From an uncultured bacterium (GTDB lineage Bacteria; Cyanobacteriota; Vampirovibrionia; Gastranaerophilales; Gastranaerophilaceae), in contig URFH01000016.1 of the NCBI GenBank assembly GCA_900547155.1, forward strand, positions 1 through 54,587: a DNA stretch of 54,587 nt, read 5' to 3'. Numbering within the stretch: the stretch's first letter is position 1; each line of letters opens with the position of its first letter. Shown here piece by piece: positions 42,629 through 51,910 of the stretch. A program made the translations under genes and the position numbers. Under the pieces are notes generated by a model, which worked only from the letters and a program-made list of their open reading frames with translations, was not told the origin of the DNA and did not search any database.

Positions 42629-43129
42629 ATGGCAAAAGACAGCAGTTTCGACGTAGTATCCGAGTTCGATAAGCAGGAGCTTTTAAACGCGGTTGACCAG
42701 ACTATGCGTGATATAAATTCCCGCTTCGACCTGAAGAACACAAACTCAAACATTGAGCTGGACGCTGACAAAAGTATCACAATCACAACATCAGATGATA
42801 TGAAATTGAGAAATATTCTCGACATCCTCCAGTCAAAGCTGGTAAAAAGAAACCTCGACATAAAAATTCTTGACCCGCAGCCGGCAGAAAACGCGCTGGG
42901 CGGCAATATCAGGCAGGTTTTCAACCTCAAAAAAGGTCTTTCACAGGAAATTGCGAAAAAAATCGTTGCGGACATTAAAAATTCAAAAATAAAAGTTCAA
43001 GCTTCAATCCAGGGCGAACAGGTGAGAGTTTCAGGAAAAAGCCGCGATGATTTGCAAGAAGTCATAAAACTCCTCAAAGAAAACACAGAAAGCTACAACC
43101 TGCCGCTTCAATTCACGAATTACAGATAA
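42629..43129 (+). CDS. yajQ: YajQ family nucleotide-binding protein
   Basis: A 166-residue cytoplasmic protein. Seen: DSSFDVVSEFDKQELLNAVDQ at the start (shortened here: FDVVSEFDKQEL), ISRFD-like DINSRFDLKNT, AENALGGNIRQVFNLKKGL, and the ending YNLPLQFTNYR, all diagnostic. Family knowledge: two ferredoxin-like domains; binds nucleotides, and a homologue binds cyclic di-GMP and alters transcription. Strong GGAGG ribosome site; an extended -10 (TGGTATAAT) lies about 30 bases upstream. Confidence 0.93.
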   Translation: MAKDSSFDVVSEFDKQELLNAVDQTMRDINSRFDLKNTNSNIELDADKSITITTSDDMKLRNILDILQSKLVKRNLDIKILDPQPAENALGGNIRQVFNLKKGLSQEIAKKIVADIKNSKIKVQASIQGEQVRVSGKSRDDLQEVIKLLKENTESYNLPLQFTNYR

Positions 43130-43140
43130 AATAATGAAAA

Positions 43141-43170
43141 GCCGCCTTACGGGGCGGCTCGAATTTTTCA
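43141..43170 (+). terminator. Hairpin after yajQ, probable terminator
   Basis: GCCGCC-TTACGG-GGCGGC followed after four bases by a short T-run. Weaker than the others in the window. Confidence 0.5.
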
Positions 43171-43349
43171 TCATGGAGAAAAGGAGTGGAAGAGAAAGTA
43201 TAAAGAGAATTGGCTACATGTATATAATGCCCGGATTTAACACTTTCTAAACATATACAACGTATATATTTTACATATCTTTACAAATGGCAGGAAAATC
43301 ACAAATTTGGTAAGATAAATTCAGTAAATATAAAAAAGACGGGGCAAAA

Positions 43350-44597
43350 ATGGGACAAACAATTGCAGAAAAAATTATTTCACAACATGCAGGAAAAAAA
43401 GTTAAAGCCGGCGAGCTTTGCATAGCAAAAGTCGATGTAGCGGCTGTTCAGGACGGAACAGGGCCATTAATGGTTCAGGAATTCAAAAAACTGGGCAAAA
43501 AAACGCTGGCAAACCCGCAAAGAAGCATACTTTTTATCGACCATGCTTCTCCAAGCCCCAGAAAAGAGCTTTCTAACACGCATCTTGTGCTCAGGGAATT
43601 CGCAAAAGAAACAGGAGCAGTGCTCTCAGACACAGGAGCCGGCGTTTGCCACCAGAGGCTCGTAGAATCTTTTGTAAATCCCGGCGAAATCCTTGTAGGC
43701 GCTGATTCACACACCTGCACGTCCGGCGCACTGGGCGCTTTTGCAACCGGCATGGGCTCAACCGATGTAGCTGTCGCAATGGCGCTCGGAAAAACCTGGC
43801 TTAAAGTCCCATCTACCTTCAAAATCGAAGTAAACGGCGAATTTCAAAAAGGTGTTTACGCAAAAGACCTTATTTTGCATCTAATCGGCGAAATCGGCGC
43901 AGATGGAGCGACTTACAGAGCACTGGAGTTTTGCGGTTCTACAGTCGAAAACATGTCAATGGCTGACCGCTTTACACTCGCGAATATGGCCGTTGAGGCG
44001 GGAGCAAAGGCGGGATTGTTTGTTTCTGATGAAAAAACCAGAGAATATCTTGAAAAACAGGGCCGCGGCGATAAATTTACGGAAATTAAACCGGATGAAG
44101 ACGCGGTTTATGAGCGAATTATAAAGATTGACGCGTCAAAACTGGAGCCAACAGTATCATGCCCGCACACAGTCGATAATACAAAACCAGCAAAAGCCTT
44201 AAAAGACGTAAAAATTAATCAGGTTTTCATCGGAACATGCACAAACGGACGAATTGAGGACTTGAGGATTGCTGCGGAAATCCTGAAAGGGAAAAAAGTA
44301 AATCCAGATGTACGCCTGATTGTGGTTCCGGCGTCAAAACAGGTTTATTTGCAGGCAATGGATGAAGGTTTGTTGAAAATTTTTGTAGAATCCGGAGGCC
44401 AAATCCTCGGCCCGGGCTGCGGGCCCTGTGTTGGCGTTCATGCCGGAACTCTCGGCGACGGAGAGGTTTGCCTTGCCACCCAGAACAGGAATTTTCAGGG
44501 AAGAATGGGCAACACAAAAGGGTTCATTTACCTTTGTTCGCCGGCCACGGCAGCTGTTTCGGCAATCAACGGCTATATCACGGATCCTCGCGGATAA
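43350..44597 (+). CDS. leuC: 3-isopropylmalate dehydratase large subunit (LeuC/HacA type)
   Basis: A 415-residue aconitase-family protein of the short LeuC type. Seen: QDGTGPLMVQEF, FIDHASPSP, LVGADSHTCTSGALGAFATG (cluster Cys), FIGTCTNGRIEDLRIAAEIL and LGPGCGPCVGVHAG (the other two cluster Cys), and NRNFQGRMGN. With a small subunit it interconverts isopropylmalates in leucine synthesis, or homoaconitate-like substrates. The small subunit (leuD) is not next to it: the following gene is on the other strand. Ribosome site is a weak GGGG. Confidence 0.92.
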   Translation: MGQTIAEKIISQHAGKKVKAGELCIAKVDVAAVQDGTGPLMVQEFKKLGKKTLANPQRSILFIDHASPSPRKELSNTHLVLREFAKETGAVLSDTGAGVCHQRLVESFVNPGEILVGADSHTCTSGALGAFATGMGSTDVAVAMALGKTWLKVPSTFKIEVNGEFQKGVYAKDLILHLIGEIGADGATYRALEFCGSTVENMSMADRFTLANMAVEAGAKAGLFVSDEKTREYLEKQGRGDKFTEIKPDEDAVYERIIKIDASKLEPTVSCPHTVDNTKPAKALKDVKINQVFIGTCTNGRIEDLRIAAEILKGKKVNPDVRLIVVPASKQVYLQAMDEGLLKIFVESGGQILGPGCGPCVGVHAGTLGDGEVCLATQNRNFQGRMGNTKGFIYLCSPATAAVSAINGYITDPRG

Positions 44598-44599
44598 TC

Positions 44600-45046
44600 T
44601 TATTTTTTCACAAAAGAGCGGAAGAGTTTGAGCATATTTCGGAAAATTTCTTTGCCTTGCGGTGATTCTACAGGATTGGAGTTGATTTTTACTAAATCCA
44701 GCCCCGAATCATAAGAGGCAAGCCCTTTATCAAAGCCAACTGCAAGGATTTTTCTTGAGCCGTCTTCTTTAAACGTTGTTGTAATAATGCTTTCAGGATA
44801 AAGTTCTCTGACATTTAAGGCGCTGCCGATTTTATGCGGATTATTCGTTGCGGATAACTCAGAAATTATTATTGTTCCGTTGCTTTTCAGGATTTGTTTT
44901 TTGGCTTTTCCGCCGCCGAGGTTTACATATTGGACAACAGAGCCTTTTGGCGTTGTTGTTCTGAATTCAGCGTATTTGTTGTTCGGGGCGAACAGGGCTT
45001 TTTTCATTGCACTTATATTCTGACTATGAAATCTTACAGGGTTCAT
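44600..45046 (-). CDS. Small hypothetical protein
   Basis: A 148-residue protein that I do not recognise. Seen: NPVRFHSQNISAMKKALF at the start, several short beta-like stretches (VVQYVNLGGGKAKKQILK, GTIIISELSA, SIITTTFKEDGSRKIL) and a helical basic tail. No signal peptide or membrane helix. Ribosome site AGGAA 8 bases upstream. It converges on leuC with 2 bp between stops, and may form a unit with the giant gene upstream (97 bp). Confidence 0.65.
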   Translation of the reverse strand: MNPVRFHSQNISAMKKALFAPNNKYAEFRTTTPKGSVVQYVNLGGGKAKKQILKSNGTIIISELSATNNPHKIGSALNVRELYPESIITTTFKEDGSRKILAVGFDKGLASYDSGLDLVKINSNPVESPQGKEIFRNMLKLFRSFVKK

Positions 45047-45143
45047 TTACAAATTCCTAATTTTTAATATGCAGGGTAAAAACTCCTGAATAAGATTATT
45101 TACCAGAGAATTTCAGGATTATTTACAAAGTTTTACATTCAAA

Positions 45144-48100
45144 TCAAAGATTGTACGAACCTTTGATATCTTTTCTGTTGTCTACCCTTGCAAAAACCTC
45201 TGTACTGTATTCAATAACCGGCATAAATTTTTCTTCAAAGATTTTTGCGGCCTTAGCACGGTTTTCCGGCGCACCATTGAACTGCAAATCAAAGATTTTT
45301 TCCTGAATTGCGTTATATTTTTCCCTTACGGTCGGCATAAGCGTATTGTATTCTTCAAGGGTTTTTATTTTATCAATGGAATCCAAATCCGCTTTCCACT
45401 GCGCCAGCACATAGTCAAGGCCGGCTTCATCATTGAGAATATCGAGGTTCTGCATTTTTTGCTGAAAATCTTCAACGCCCCAGTCGATTTTATAACCGTT
45501 AATCGCCCTAAGGGAGCGCACATCGGAAAGATTCGACTCATCAAAGATGAATTTTCCGCCGACTTCTTTCAGATTCGGCAATGAAGTTGCGTTTGAGTTT
45601 TTAAAATCGGCATCGCCCTCGATTTTTGACACATTAGAGAGGAGTTCGCTTTCTTTTACGCCCAATTCAGAAAGAGTGAATCTACCAACATTGGGATTGT
45701 AGTGTGATATTGACATAGTGCCATCTTCAAGCGGTTTAACTGTTATTCCCATAGATTCAAGTATGGATTTATAGTCCTTTTGGGCTTCAGCATTACGATA
45801 TTCTGTTCTCAGGCGATCATATTCGGGTTTTGCACTTAATGCGTTATCTATGCCTTTCTGACAGCCGGATTGAGCAGTCAAACCATTTCTGGACATGTAA
45901 TCGCTGATTACATTTATATAAGGAATCGGAACAGTAGCGTTTTGCTGGCGTTTTTGTATTTCATATACACTGCCGGGTGCGTTTTCTCTAACGCATACCT
46001 GAGTTAAGCCGTTTTCATCAACAAAAAAGTGCATTGCGCCCTGAGTTACATAGGGTCCTGCATTAAAAGTCCTTATGCACCAGTTTGTTCCGTCGGAAAA
46101 AGCCTTGACTTTATCGACATTCGCTTTGTAGGACGGCGAACTCGAGTCGGTCTGGGGAACGGTGAACCATTTTCCTTTGATTCCATCGACTTCGACTTCT
46201 TCTACATTGCTGCCGGACATAGCTTTTTCCCTGATTCTCTGCGAATAAAGGCTGGAGAAGGACACATTGCGGCTGTTGTCAGCTGCTGAGGCAAGAATTT
46301 CTTTTACAAGCCCTTTATCAAGCTGCGGCGGGATATCCGCGTTTTCGGGAAGCAAATCTTTTGTTATAAAGTCAGCAACAACGATTTTTGCGCAGGTGTT
46401 GTCCTTGAGTTCCGGCTCATTGTCCATAAAATCGAACCATTCTTTGAGCATTTTATCTCTGTGTTCGTTAGCTTGAGCATAGGTTCTTGACTGATAATCA
46501 CCGTTTTTGATTGAATCATATTTTTCCTGTGCCCATTGTTTTGTAGCGGCTTCATTTCGCCAGATTTTCTCATCCGGGTTGTATTTGTCGATGATAATTC
46601 GTTCAAAGCCTTTGATATTCTGTTTTGAGCGCAATCCTGAGCTAACTTTTACTTTTTGGGGCACATTTCCTGTTTCTTTGACGATTTTTGAGTCGAGTTT
46701 TGAACTTATCGCATCCAAATCAAAGCCTTTTTCGCGAAGCGTGCTTTGCATTTCAGGAGAAAGCCCCTGAATCATACCTTTTAGCTGTTTTTTAAGCTTG
46801 GAATTGAATTTTACTGCAACATCAGCGCCCGAAATATTGTTCAAAATAGCAAGATTTTTCTCAAGAAGCGGATTTAGCCCCATATTTTGCAAATTAACGA
46901 AATCATCAACGATTTTCGGGTTGTAATCCCCTGTTATTTTCGCAGAATTTATTATATCGCCGATTTTGTTCTTCGCAATTCCCGATTTTGCGAGCTCAAT
47001 TGCCTTTGATTGCAGCGCTAAATCCACTACCCCGTCAGAAGAAGCCGCTTTTATTACAGAGGCAGCCTCTTTTTCATTGAAACCGTTTGATTCCAGCGTT
47101 TTGAACGCGTCTTGCTGCTCGAAAGACATATTTGCAGAAGCAGACTTTTTCGCAGGGTTGTTTTGGGTTGTGTTCTTTTCATTTTCGAGTTTTTGCCGGG
47201 TTTTTGACAAAAATGCCGCAGTATCAATATCCACACCCTCATTAAGCAGTTTTACGACAAAAGGCGAGGATTTCGGGCTCTGCAAAAGGTTTGTGTAGCG
47301 TTTTACCTTATTTGTATCGGTTTTTCCGTGGTTTATGCCTTCCTTAAGAACCAGAGAGCTTAAAATATCGGGCAAACATCCCTTATTCAGCCCGTTAGTT
47401 TCCAGAACCGTTTCACAAAGAGGCATGCTATCATTATTCACATTACGTAAAGCTGCAGCTATTTTATCTTTTGGATAATCCTTATCACCACAGAGTTTTT
47501 CGGCAAATTTAGTGTTATCTTTAGTTGTTGTTGATAAAATATCAACAACATATGCTTTAGGCACATCATATTCACTGCCGAAGAGTAATTTTTCAGCAAA
47601 AGCACTGTTCTCTTTACTACAGCAATTTATAACAGGCCAGATTTTTGACGGAGAATCCTTAATTTCAGGGTCCAGCAACAATTTCAATGCAATATGCTTA
47701 TTTTCCTGCGTACAGGAACCAAGCGCCTGAACAGTGGCAGCAGGGGAGTCGGAAAGAGGATGTTTTTTAAGCACTGCCTTAAATTCTTCAATCGTCAGCG
47801 GATTAGAAGCGGCTTTTAAATGAGAATAGGCTTCTTTTGACTCTGCATTTTCACACAACAAATCTAATTTGGCTTTAAATTCATCAAATTTCGTTACAGA
47901 AGAATCTGCAATATAATTAGTCAGTGAGGATTCAATTTTAAAGCCCTTTGAATCAAAATATTCAAGCATTTTTAAATGCTCAATACCGTTTTTATCTCTT
48001 AAAAGCACAGTTGCGTTATGTTTTGAGAGGCTGATATTGTTTTTTTCAACATAATCAAGAACTTCTATGGCAGTTTTATATGAGAAATTCTCATTCCGGA

Positions 48101-51100
48101 CAGAAGCACCGAGCAAATAATAAGCGTCTATGCCATTTTTGTGGTGTTTTTTCAGTTTTTCAAAAAATTCAGCTGCGCCTTTGTAATCACCATTTTTTAC
48201 AGTCAGGTACTCTTTGCAAGTGTGCGAGTACTCAAGCAAATTTGTACCTTTCATTGATTTTATCAAATCATTCAGCCCTGCATAGTCGGTTATACCAAGC
48301 TCTTTAATCATTCTTGAGTCAAAAGCACACCGACCATAGTCAGGAGCCTTAATTGTATTGTAAATCCCTGCAATTTCAACCGCTGCCGGAGAATCACCCT
48401 CAGCCAAATGCCTTAACCCTTCATCTTTAGCAGCAGGAGTGAGCGTATTTACGAATTTTTGGACGTCAGAAAGGTCTTTTCTATTGGCTATATTTACAAG
48501 ATAGTAAGATGAAACTTTTTCCCCCGATTCAAGCTTCAAATCCATCGGATAACGTTCCAGCATGTCAGAAACAGCTTTCATTTTGGCGCCGGCTTCCGCC
48601 AAATCACCGGTTGAAGAAAATTCAACAGGGAATTTTGAAGCACGGTTAGCCTCTTTAACGTAATTTTGAACATTTTCACCTGAAGTATTTCGCAAATAGC
48701 TCAAATCTGAAACTTTAATCATAAATTGTTCCGGCACCTGTTCATTGATTTTACGGACAATTTCAATGCATTGAGGAGTGATTTTGGCCAAGTCATCAGC
48801 GTATACCCACGCCAAATCTTTTAAATTTTCAGCGCTTAATTTTCCATCAGGCGACATTTTTGAAAGAATCGGAAGTTTTTCAAAAACAGCTTTGATATTT
48901 CCATTACCATATGACATACAATCGGAAATAAAACGCATTTTTTGCTCAAAATCACAATCAGATTTTATATATTTGTCCAAATATTCAAGATTTTCTTTAT
49001 TTACATACTTAAAAGTTTTTGCTTCATCAGAATTAGGATTTTTTAGTAATTCACTAAACTCTGACCTGAATTCTGCGTCAGAAAAGTCCCAATCCTCGGG
49101 CATTTTATTTTCAGAAATAAGTTTAAAAGCGGAAACTATCGAAGAAGCCTCTTTATCATTAAGGTCTATTGATTTAATTTCCTCATCCGTAAACTGCAAA
49201 GATTTTAAAGCAGATTTAAACTCATCCGGAGTTAGTGAAACTGCCTCTTTCAAAACAAACGGCACGTCGCTGCTCTTAGAAGCGCCCTTAAAGGCGGGAA
49301 TGCCCGTATCCGGAGTTTTTATCGTATTTATTTGGTCATTTTCATGGATTTTATCACCTAAAAATGGATTTGCAGGTTTCTTTTTGACCTTGGAAGCAGA
49401 GGTTTCCAGACCGGCACCGACTTTGGCAAAGATACCGCCCAGCAGGGATTCGGGGGAGTCGGCGATGTAATTTTTTCCGTCGGGAGTTATTAATTCGTAC
49501 TTGTTGCCGGCGGTTTGGCGAATTTTTGCGTTTTCGAGCCCTGCATTACGTAATGCAGCTTTGGCGGCGGCGTTTGCGCGGCCGCCTGTCAGCATTGAGC
49601 CGAATTTATTAAAGAGGCGGGCTTGAGATTCGCCCGTTGCGTTATTTTGGAGGATATTTAACAGCTCGCCGTCAGATATTGCCAGTTCAAAGAGCGCATC
49701 AGCAGTGATTTCGGAGGCGAATCCGGTCGTTTGAGCGCTTGTGTTGAAAGCTTTTTGGAGGATTTGGGGGGTTGAGGGGGAGGATTTGAGTGCGGAGGTT
49801 ATTTTTGAGCCGAGTGGGCCTGACACGAAAGCGCCGAAGAAAGCGTATGGGATTGCATTTTTAGCTGTTGTGAGGATTTGTTCATTTTTTTCTTTGGTTA
49901 ATCCTGATTGCGACGAGAGGGCGCCTGCGTAGTCGAGTGTGGTAGAGGCAGCGAGCCCGTAGACTGTATTTTTAGCGATTTGGGCAGTTTTTATGAGGGT
50001 TGTAGCTGTAGGGTTGACAACACCTCCGGAGAGGGCCGTGGCAGCGATAGTGAGGGCGAATTTCACGCCGAGAGCGCCATTTTGTTGATTTTCGAGCCAG
50101 GATTTTGTAAATTCTTCGGTATTTGAGGAGCCGAAAGCTAGTTTGTGAGCGGCTTCGTATTCATTTTTATGTTGGTTGTAGGATTTTCCGTTGAGTTGCT
50201 GATTCAGGGAATGTTTTGTTTGGTTGTTGAGGTTTTGGAGGTAGTTTAGGATATCTTTTTTAGGGGGAAGCTGGGATTTTGAGCCGGCGTCATTTGAGAT
50301 TTGGGAGATTAGTTGTTTTTTGAGGTTTTCGTTGCCATTGCAGTAGTTATCAATAGTTTGGAGAAATTTTGTTTCAAAGTTTGTGGAGGGATAGGCAGAG
50401 GCGGGAATATTTTGGCCCATATTTTTGAGTTTTTGGAGGGCTTGTTCTTTTTTATAGATATTTTGGAGTTCTTTGAAATCGTTGTTGAGGGTATCGGATT
50501 TATCTTTAAGTACGGAGAGTTGGAGGAATGATTCTGATTGTTTTTTAAAGTTTAGGACGTTGGCGGGGTTGAATTCAATGCCTCTGGTTTTGAGGAATTG
50601 GAATTCGAAAGCGCCTTTTTGTTTTGAGTTTTTAAGGATTTGTGCGGAGTTATATTCTTCATCGAGGAAAGCCACGAGTTCTTTGTTGGTGGTTATGGCT
50701 TTTCCGTCGGGGGAGGTGTCGAGGAGGTTGGCAGTATTTTTGAGGCCCGACCACATTCTATCGAGGAAAGAGTAGTTTTGGGCGTAGGTATTTTTCAGGT
50801 TCATTGCGGATTCGGTGGCGGTGGTCAGGTATTCTTTGGTGAATTCCCGGGCTGCGCGTTCTTCTGCGGGGGTAATTTTTTTCGCCGGAGCAGGATTTTT
50901 CGCTGAGGAAGCAGAAAAAGAGAGATAATCACCATAGTTATTTACAATTGAGGATTGCCAGATATTTCCGTCATATTTTTCCTGTTCTTTTGGCAGTTCA
51001 ACAAAATTTTTGAATGTAACCTCCTCAGGAGCAGCGTTTGAGAGCATAGTTGAGAGCTCCGCAAGCGATTTTGTGTGGAGCTCCTGTTTTAATTTATTCA

Positions 51101-51176
51101 AATCCTCGCCCGTAAGTGAAGACTGGGCGAGGATTTGGGTTATTAGTTCTGCTTTATTTATGCTCATTTCATTCAC
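45144..51176 (-). CDS. Giant 2010-residue protein with helical repeats, FKG motif and a C-terminal WC-type domain
   Basis: I do not recognise the whole. Seen: helical N-terminal 350 residues; Gly/Ala-rich hydrophobic stretches near 372-400 and 440-460; PAFKGAS near 625; long helical middle; four tandem units of about 31 residues near 1152-1265 (each NxxFAEKLL-like then P..IxxIL); another helical block; and near 1700 a domain with TNWCIRTFNAGPYVTQG, MHFFVDENGL and YINVISDYM, followed by a single leucine-rich unit (SLPNLKEVGGKF). The WC domain recalls PcfJ-like domains of mobile elements (tentative). No signal peptide. An effector, toxin or large scaffold are all possible. Ribosome site AAAGG. 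Confidence 0.7.
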   Translation of the reverse strand: MNEMSINKAELITQILAQSSLTGEDLNKLKQELHTKSLAELSTMLSNAAPEEVTFKNFVELPKEQEKYDGNIWQSSIVNNYGDYLSFSASSAKNPAPAKKITPAEERAAREFTKEYLTTATESAMNLKNTYAQNYSFLDRMWSGLKNTANLLDTSPDGKAITTNKELVAFLDEEYNSAQILKNSKQKGAFEFQFLKTRGIEFNPANVLNFKKQSESFLQLSVLKDKSDTLNNDFKELQNIYKKEQALQKLKNMGQNIPASAYPSTNFETKFLQTIDNYCNGNENLKKQLISQISNDAGSKSQLPPKKDILNYLQNLNNQTKHSLNQQLNGKSYNQHKNEYEAAHKLAFGSSNTEEFTKSWLENQQNGALGVKFALTIAATALSGGVVNPTATTLIKTAQIAKNTVYGLAASTTLDYAGALSSQSGLTKEKNEQILTTAKNAIPYAFFGAFVSGPLGSKITSALKSSPSTPQILQKAFNTSAQTTGFASEITADALFELAISDGELLNILQNNATGESQARLFNKFGSMLTGGRANAAAKAALRNAGLENAKIRQTAGNKYELITPDGKNYIADSPESLLGGIFAKVGAGLETSASKVKKKPANPFLGDKIHENDQINTIKTPDTGIPAFKGASKSSDVPFVLKEAVSLTPDEFKSALKSLQFTDEEIKSIDLNDKEASSIVSAFKLISENKMPEDWDFSDAEFRSEFSELLKNPNSDEAKTFKYVNKENLEYLDKYIKSDCDFEQKMRFISDCMSYGNGNIKAVFEKLPILSKMSPDGKLSAENLKDLAWVYADDLAKITPQCIEIVRKINEQVPEQFMIKVSDLSYLRNTSGENVQNYVKEANRASKFPVEFSSTGDLAEAGAKMKAVSDMLERYPMDLKLESGEKVSSYYLVNIANRKDLSDVQKFVNTLTPAAKDEGLRHLAEGDSPAAVEIAGIYNTIKAPDYGRCAFDSRMIKELGITDYAGLNDLIKSMKGTNLLEYSHTCKEYLTVKNGDYKGAAEFFEKLKKHHKNGIDAYYLLGASVRNENFSYKTAIEVLDYVEKNNISLSKHNATVLLRDKNGIEHLKMLEYFDSKGFKIESSLTNYIADSSVTKFDEFKAKLDLLCENAESKEAYSHLKAASNPLTIEEFKAVLKKHPLSDSPAATVQALGSCTQENKHIALKLLLDPEIKDSPSKIWPVINCCSKENSAFAEKLLFGSEYDVPKAYVVDILSTTTKDNTKFAEKLCGDKDYPKDKIAAALRNVNNDSMPLCETVLETNGLNKGCLPDILSSLVLKEGINHGKTDTNKVKRYTNLLQSPKSSPFVVKLLNEGVDIDTAAFLSKTRQKLENEKNTTQNNPAKKSASANMSFEQQDAFKTLESNGFNEKEAASVIKAASSDGVVDLALQSKAIELAKSGIAKNKIGDIINSAKITGDYNPKIVDDFVNLQNMGLNPLLEKNLAILNNISGADVAVKFNSKLKKQLKGMIQGLSPEMQSTLREKGFDLDAISSKLDSKIVKETGNVPQKVKVSSGLRSKQNIKGFERIIIDKYNPDEKIWRNEAATKQWAQEKYDSIKNGDYQSRTYAQANEHRDKMLKEWFDFMDNEPELKDNTCAKIVVADFITKDLLPENADIPPQLDKGLVKEILASAADNSRNVSFSSLYSQRIREKAMSGSNVEEVEVDGIKGKWFTVPQTDSSSPSYKANVDKVKAFSDGTNWCIRTFNAGPYVTQGAMHFFVDENGLTQVCVRENAPGSVYEIQKRQQNATVPIPYINVISDYMSRNGLTAQSGCQKGIDNALSAKPEYDRLRTEYRNAEAQKDYKSILESMGITVKPLEDGTMSISHYNPNVGRFTLSELGVKESELLSNVSKIEGDADFKNSNATSLPNLKEVGGKFIFDESNLSDVRSLRAINGYKIDWGVEDFQQKMQNLDILNDEAGLDYVLAQWKADLDSIDKIKTLEEYNTLMPTVREKYNAIQEKIFDLQFNGAPENRAKAAKIFEEKFMPVIEYSTEVFARVDNRKDIKGSYNL

Positions 51177-51248
51177 ACTGCCTTTATATTATTTTTATCG
51201 GCATTTGAAAGCTTAACTTTAGGATTAATACTCAATTATTAAAATATT

Positions 51249-51270
51249 GTTACAAACGGCCATTTGTAAC
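51249..51270. promoter_or_regulatory. Palindrome between the giant gene and the divergent small gene
   Basis: GTTACAAA-CGGCCA-TTTGTAAC, extended by AATATT on both sides. It lies 73 bases before the giant gene start; a shared repressor or activator site is possible. Confidence 0.4.
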
Positions 51271-51323
51271 GAAATATTAAGAAAGTATATACTATACACT
51301 TATTCTTTTTTTCCTTAATATTA

Positions 51324-51352
51324 TTGACTTTCAGAAAAAATGAGTATAAAAT
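51324..51352 (+). promoter_or_regulatory. Promoter of the 120-residue protein gene, with a structured leader
   Basis: TTGACT (51324-51329), 17-base spacer, TAAAAT (51347-51352). The leader to 51514 is about 155 bases and contains a 9-base inverted repeat (TCGTGTTTT at 51404, AAAACACGA at 51454) and a smaller GGGC/GCCC hairpin. No known riboswitch is recognised. Confidence 0.5.
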
Positions 51353-51514
51353 TTTAAAAAATTAATATATATTTTTTAAATTAACTAGCAAAAAATTTTT
51401 AGTTCGTGTTTTAAAGCATGCAACAGGAATTAATTAAAATAAATTAATAGCCGAAAACACGAGATGGGCCCAAAAAGCCCGCACAACGACAAAATAATAA
51501 TGGAGAGCAAATAA

Positions 51515-51877
51515 ATGGCAGAACTCAACAACAATTTAAACATCGGCGCAATGTCGCAAGGCTATGCTCCGAACTTCAAGAAAGGGGATGACAAAACTCC
51601 TCCGACTATTGAAGAAAAGGCTGCTGCACCGAAACAGGAAACTTCGCTCGACAATGACCCCAAAGCTATTGCCGGAAAATCACAAATCAGCAAAACTTCT
51701 ACGGTAAATTTCAAAGCCGACATGGATGTTTTTATGAAGAATCCGAAACTCGCTATGCACGCTATCAATGCAGGCGACCATGCTTATGAACTTATGGAAG
51801 CAGAAGGGGTCGCCAACGCTTATGAAAAAGCCTGCTGCGGCTCGCTGGATGCAGCATACGAAAAATGTAAAAAATAA
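51515..51877 (+). CDS. Small hypothetical protein with an NFKA motif
   Basis: A 120-residue protein that I do not recognise. Seen: a disordered Lys/Pro/Ala-rich start (GYAPNFKKGDDKTPPTIEEK), TVNFKADMDVFMKNPKLAM, then a compact helical end with two Cys pairs (EKACCGSLDAAYEKCKK). No signal peptide. Strong ribosome site GGAGAG. It has its own promoter with a long leader. The NFK motif links it in style to the other lineage-specific proteins. Confidence 0.7.
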   Translation: MAELNNNLNIGAMSQGYAPNFKKGDDKTPPTIEEKAAAPKQETSLDNDPKAIAGKSQISKTSTVNFKADMDVFMKNPKLAMHAINAGDHAYELMEAEGVANAYEKACCGSLDAAYEKCKK

Positions 51878-51898
51878 GCTGGATTACAGAATTTATTG

Positions 51899-51904
51899 TA
51901 TAAT
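51899..51904 (+). promoter_or_regulatory. -10 box directly before nadK
   Basis: TATAAT six bases before the nadK ATG, with no ribosome site between; -35 is poor. Fits a leaderless mRNA. Confidence 0.4.
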
Positions 51905-51910
51905 TTTCAT

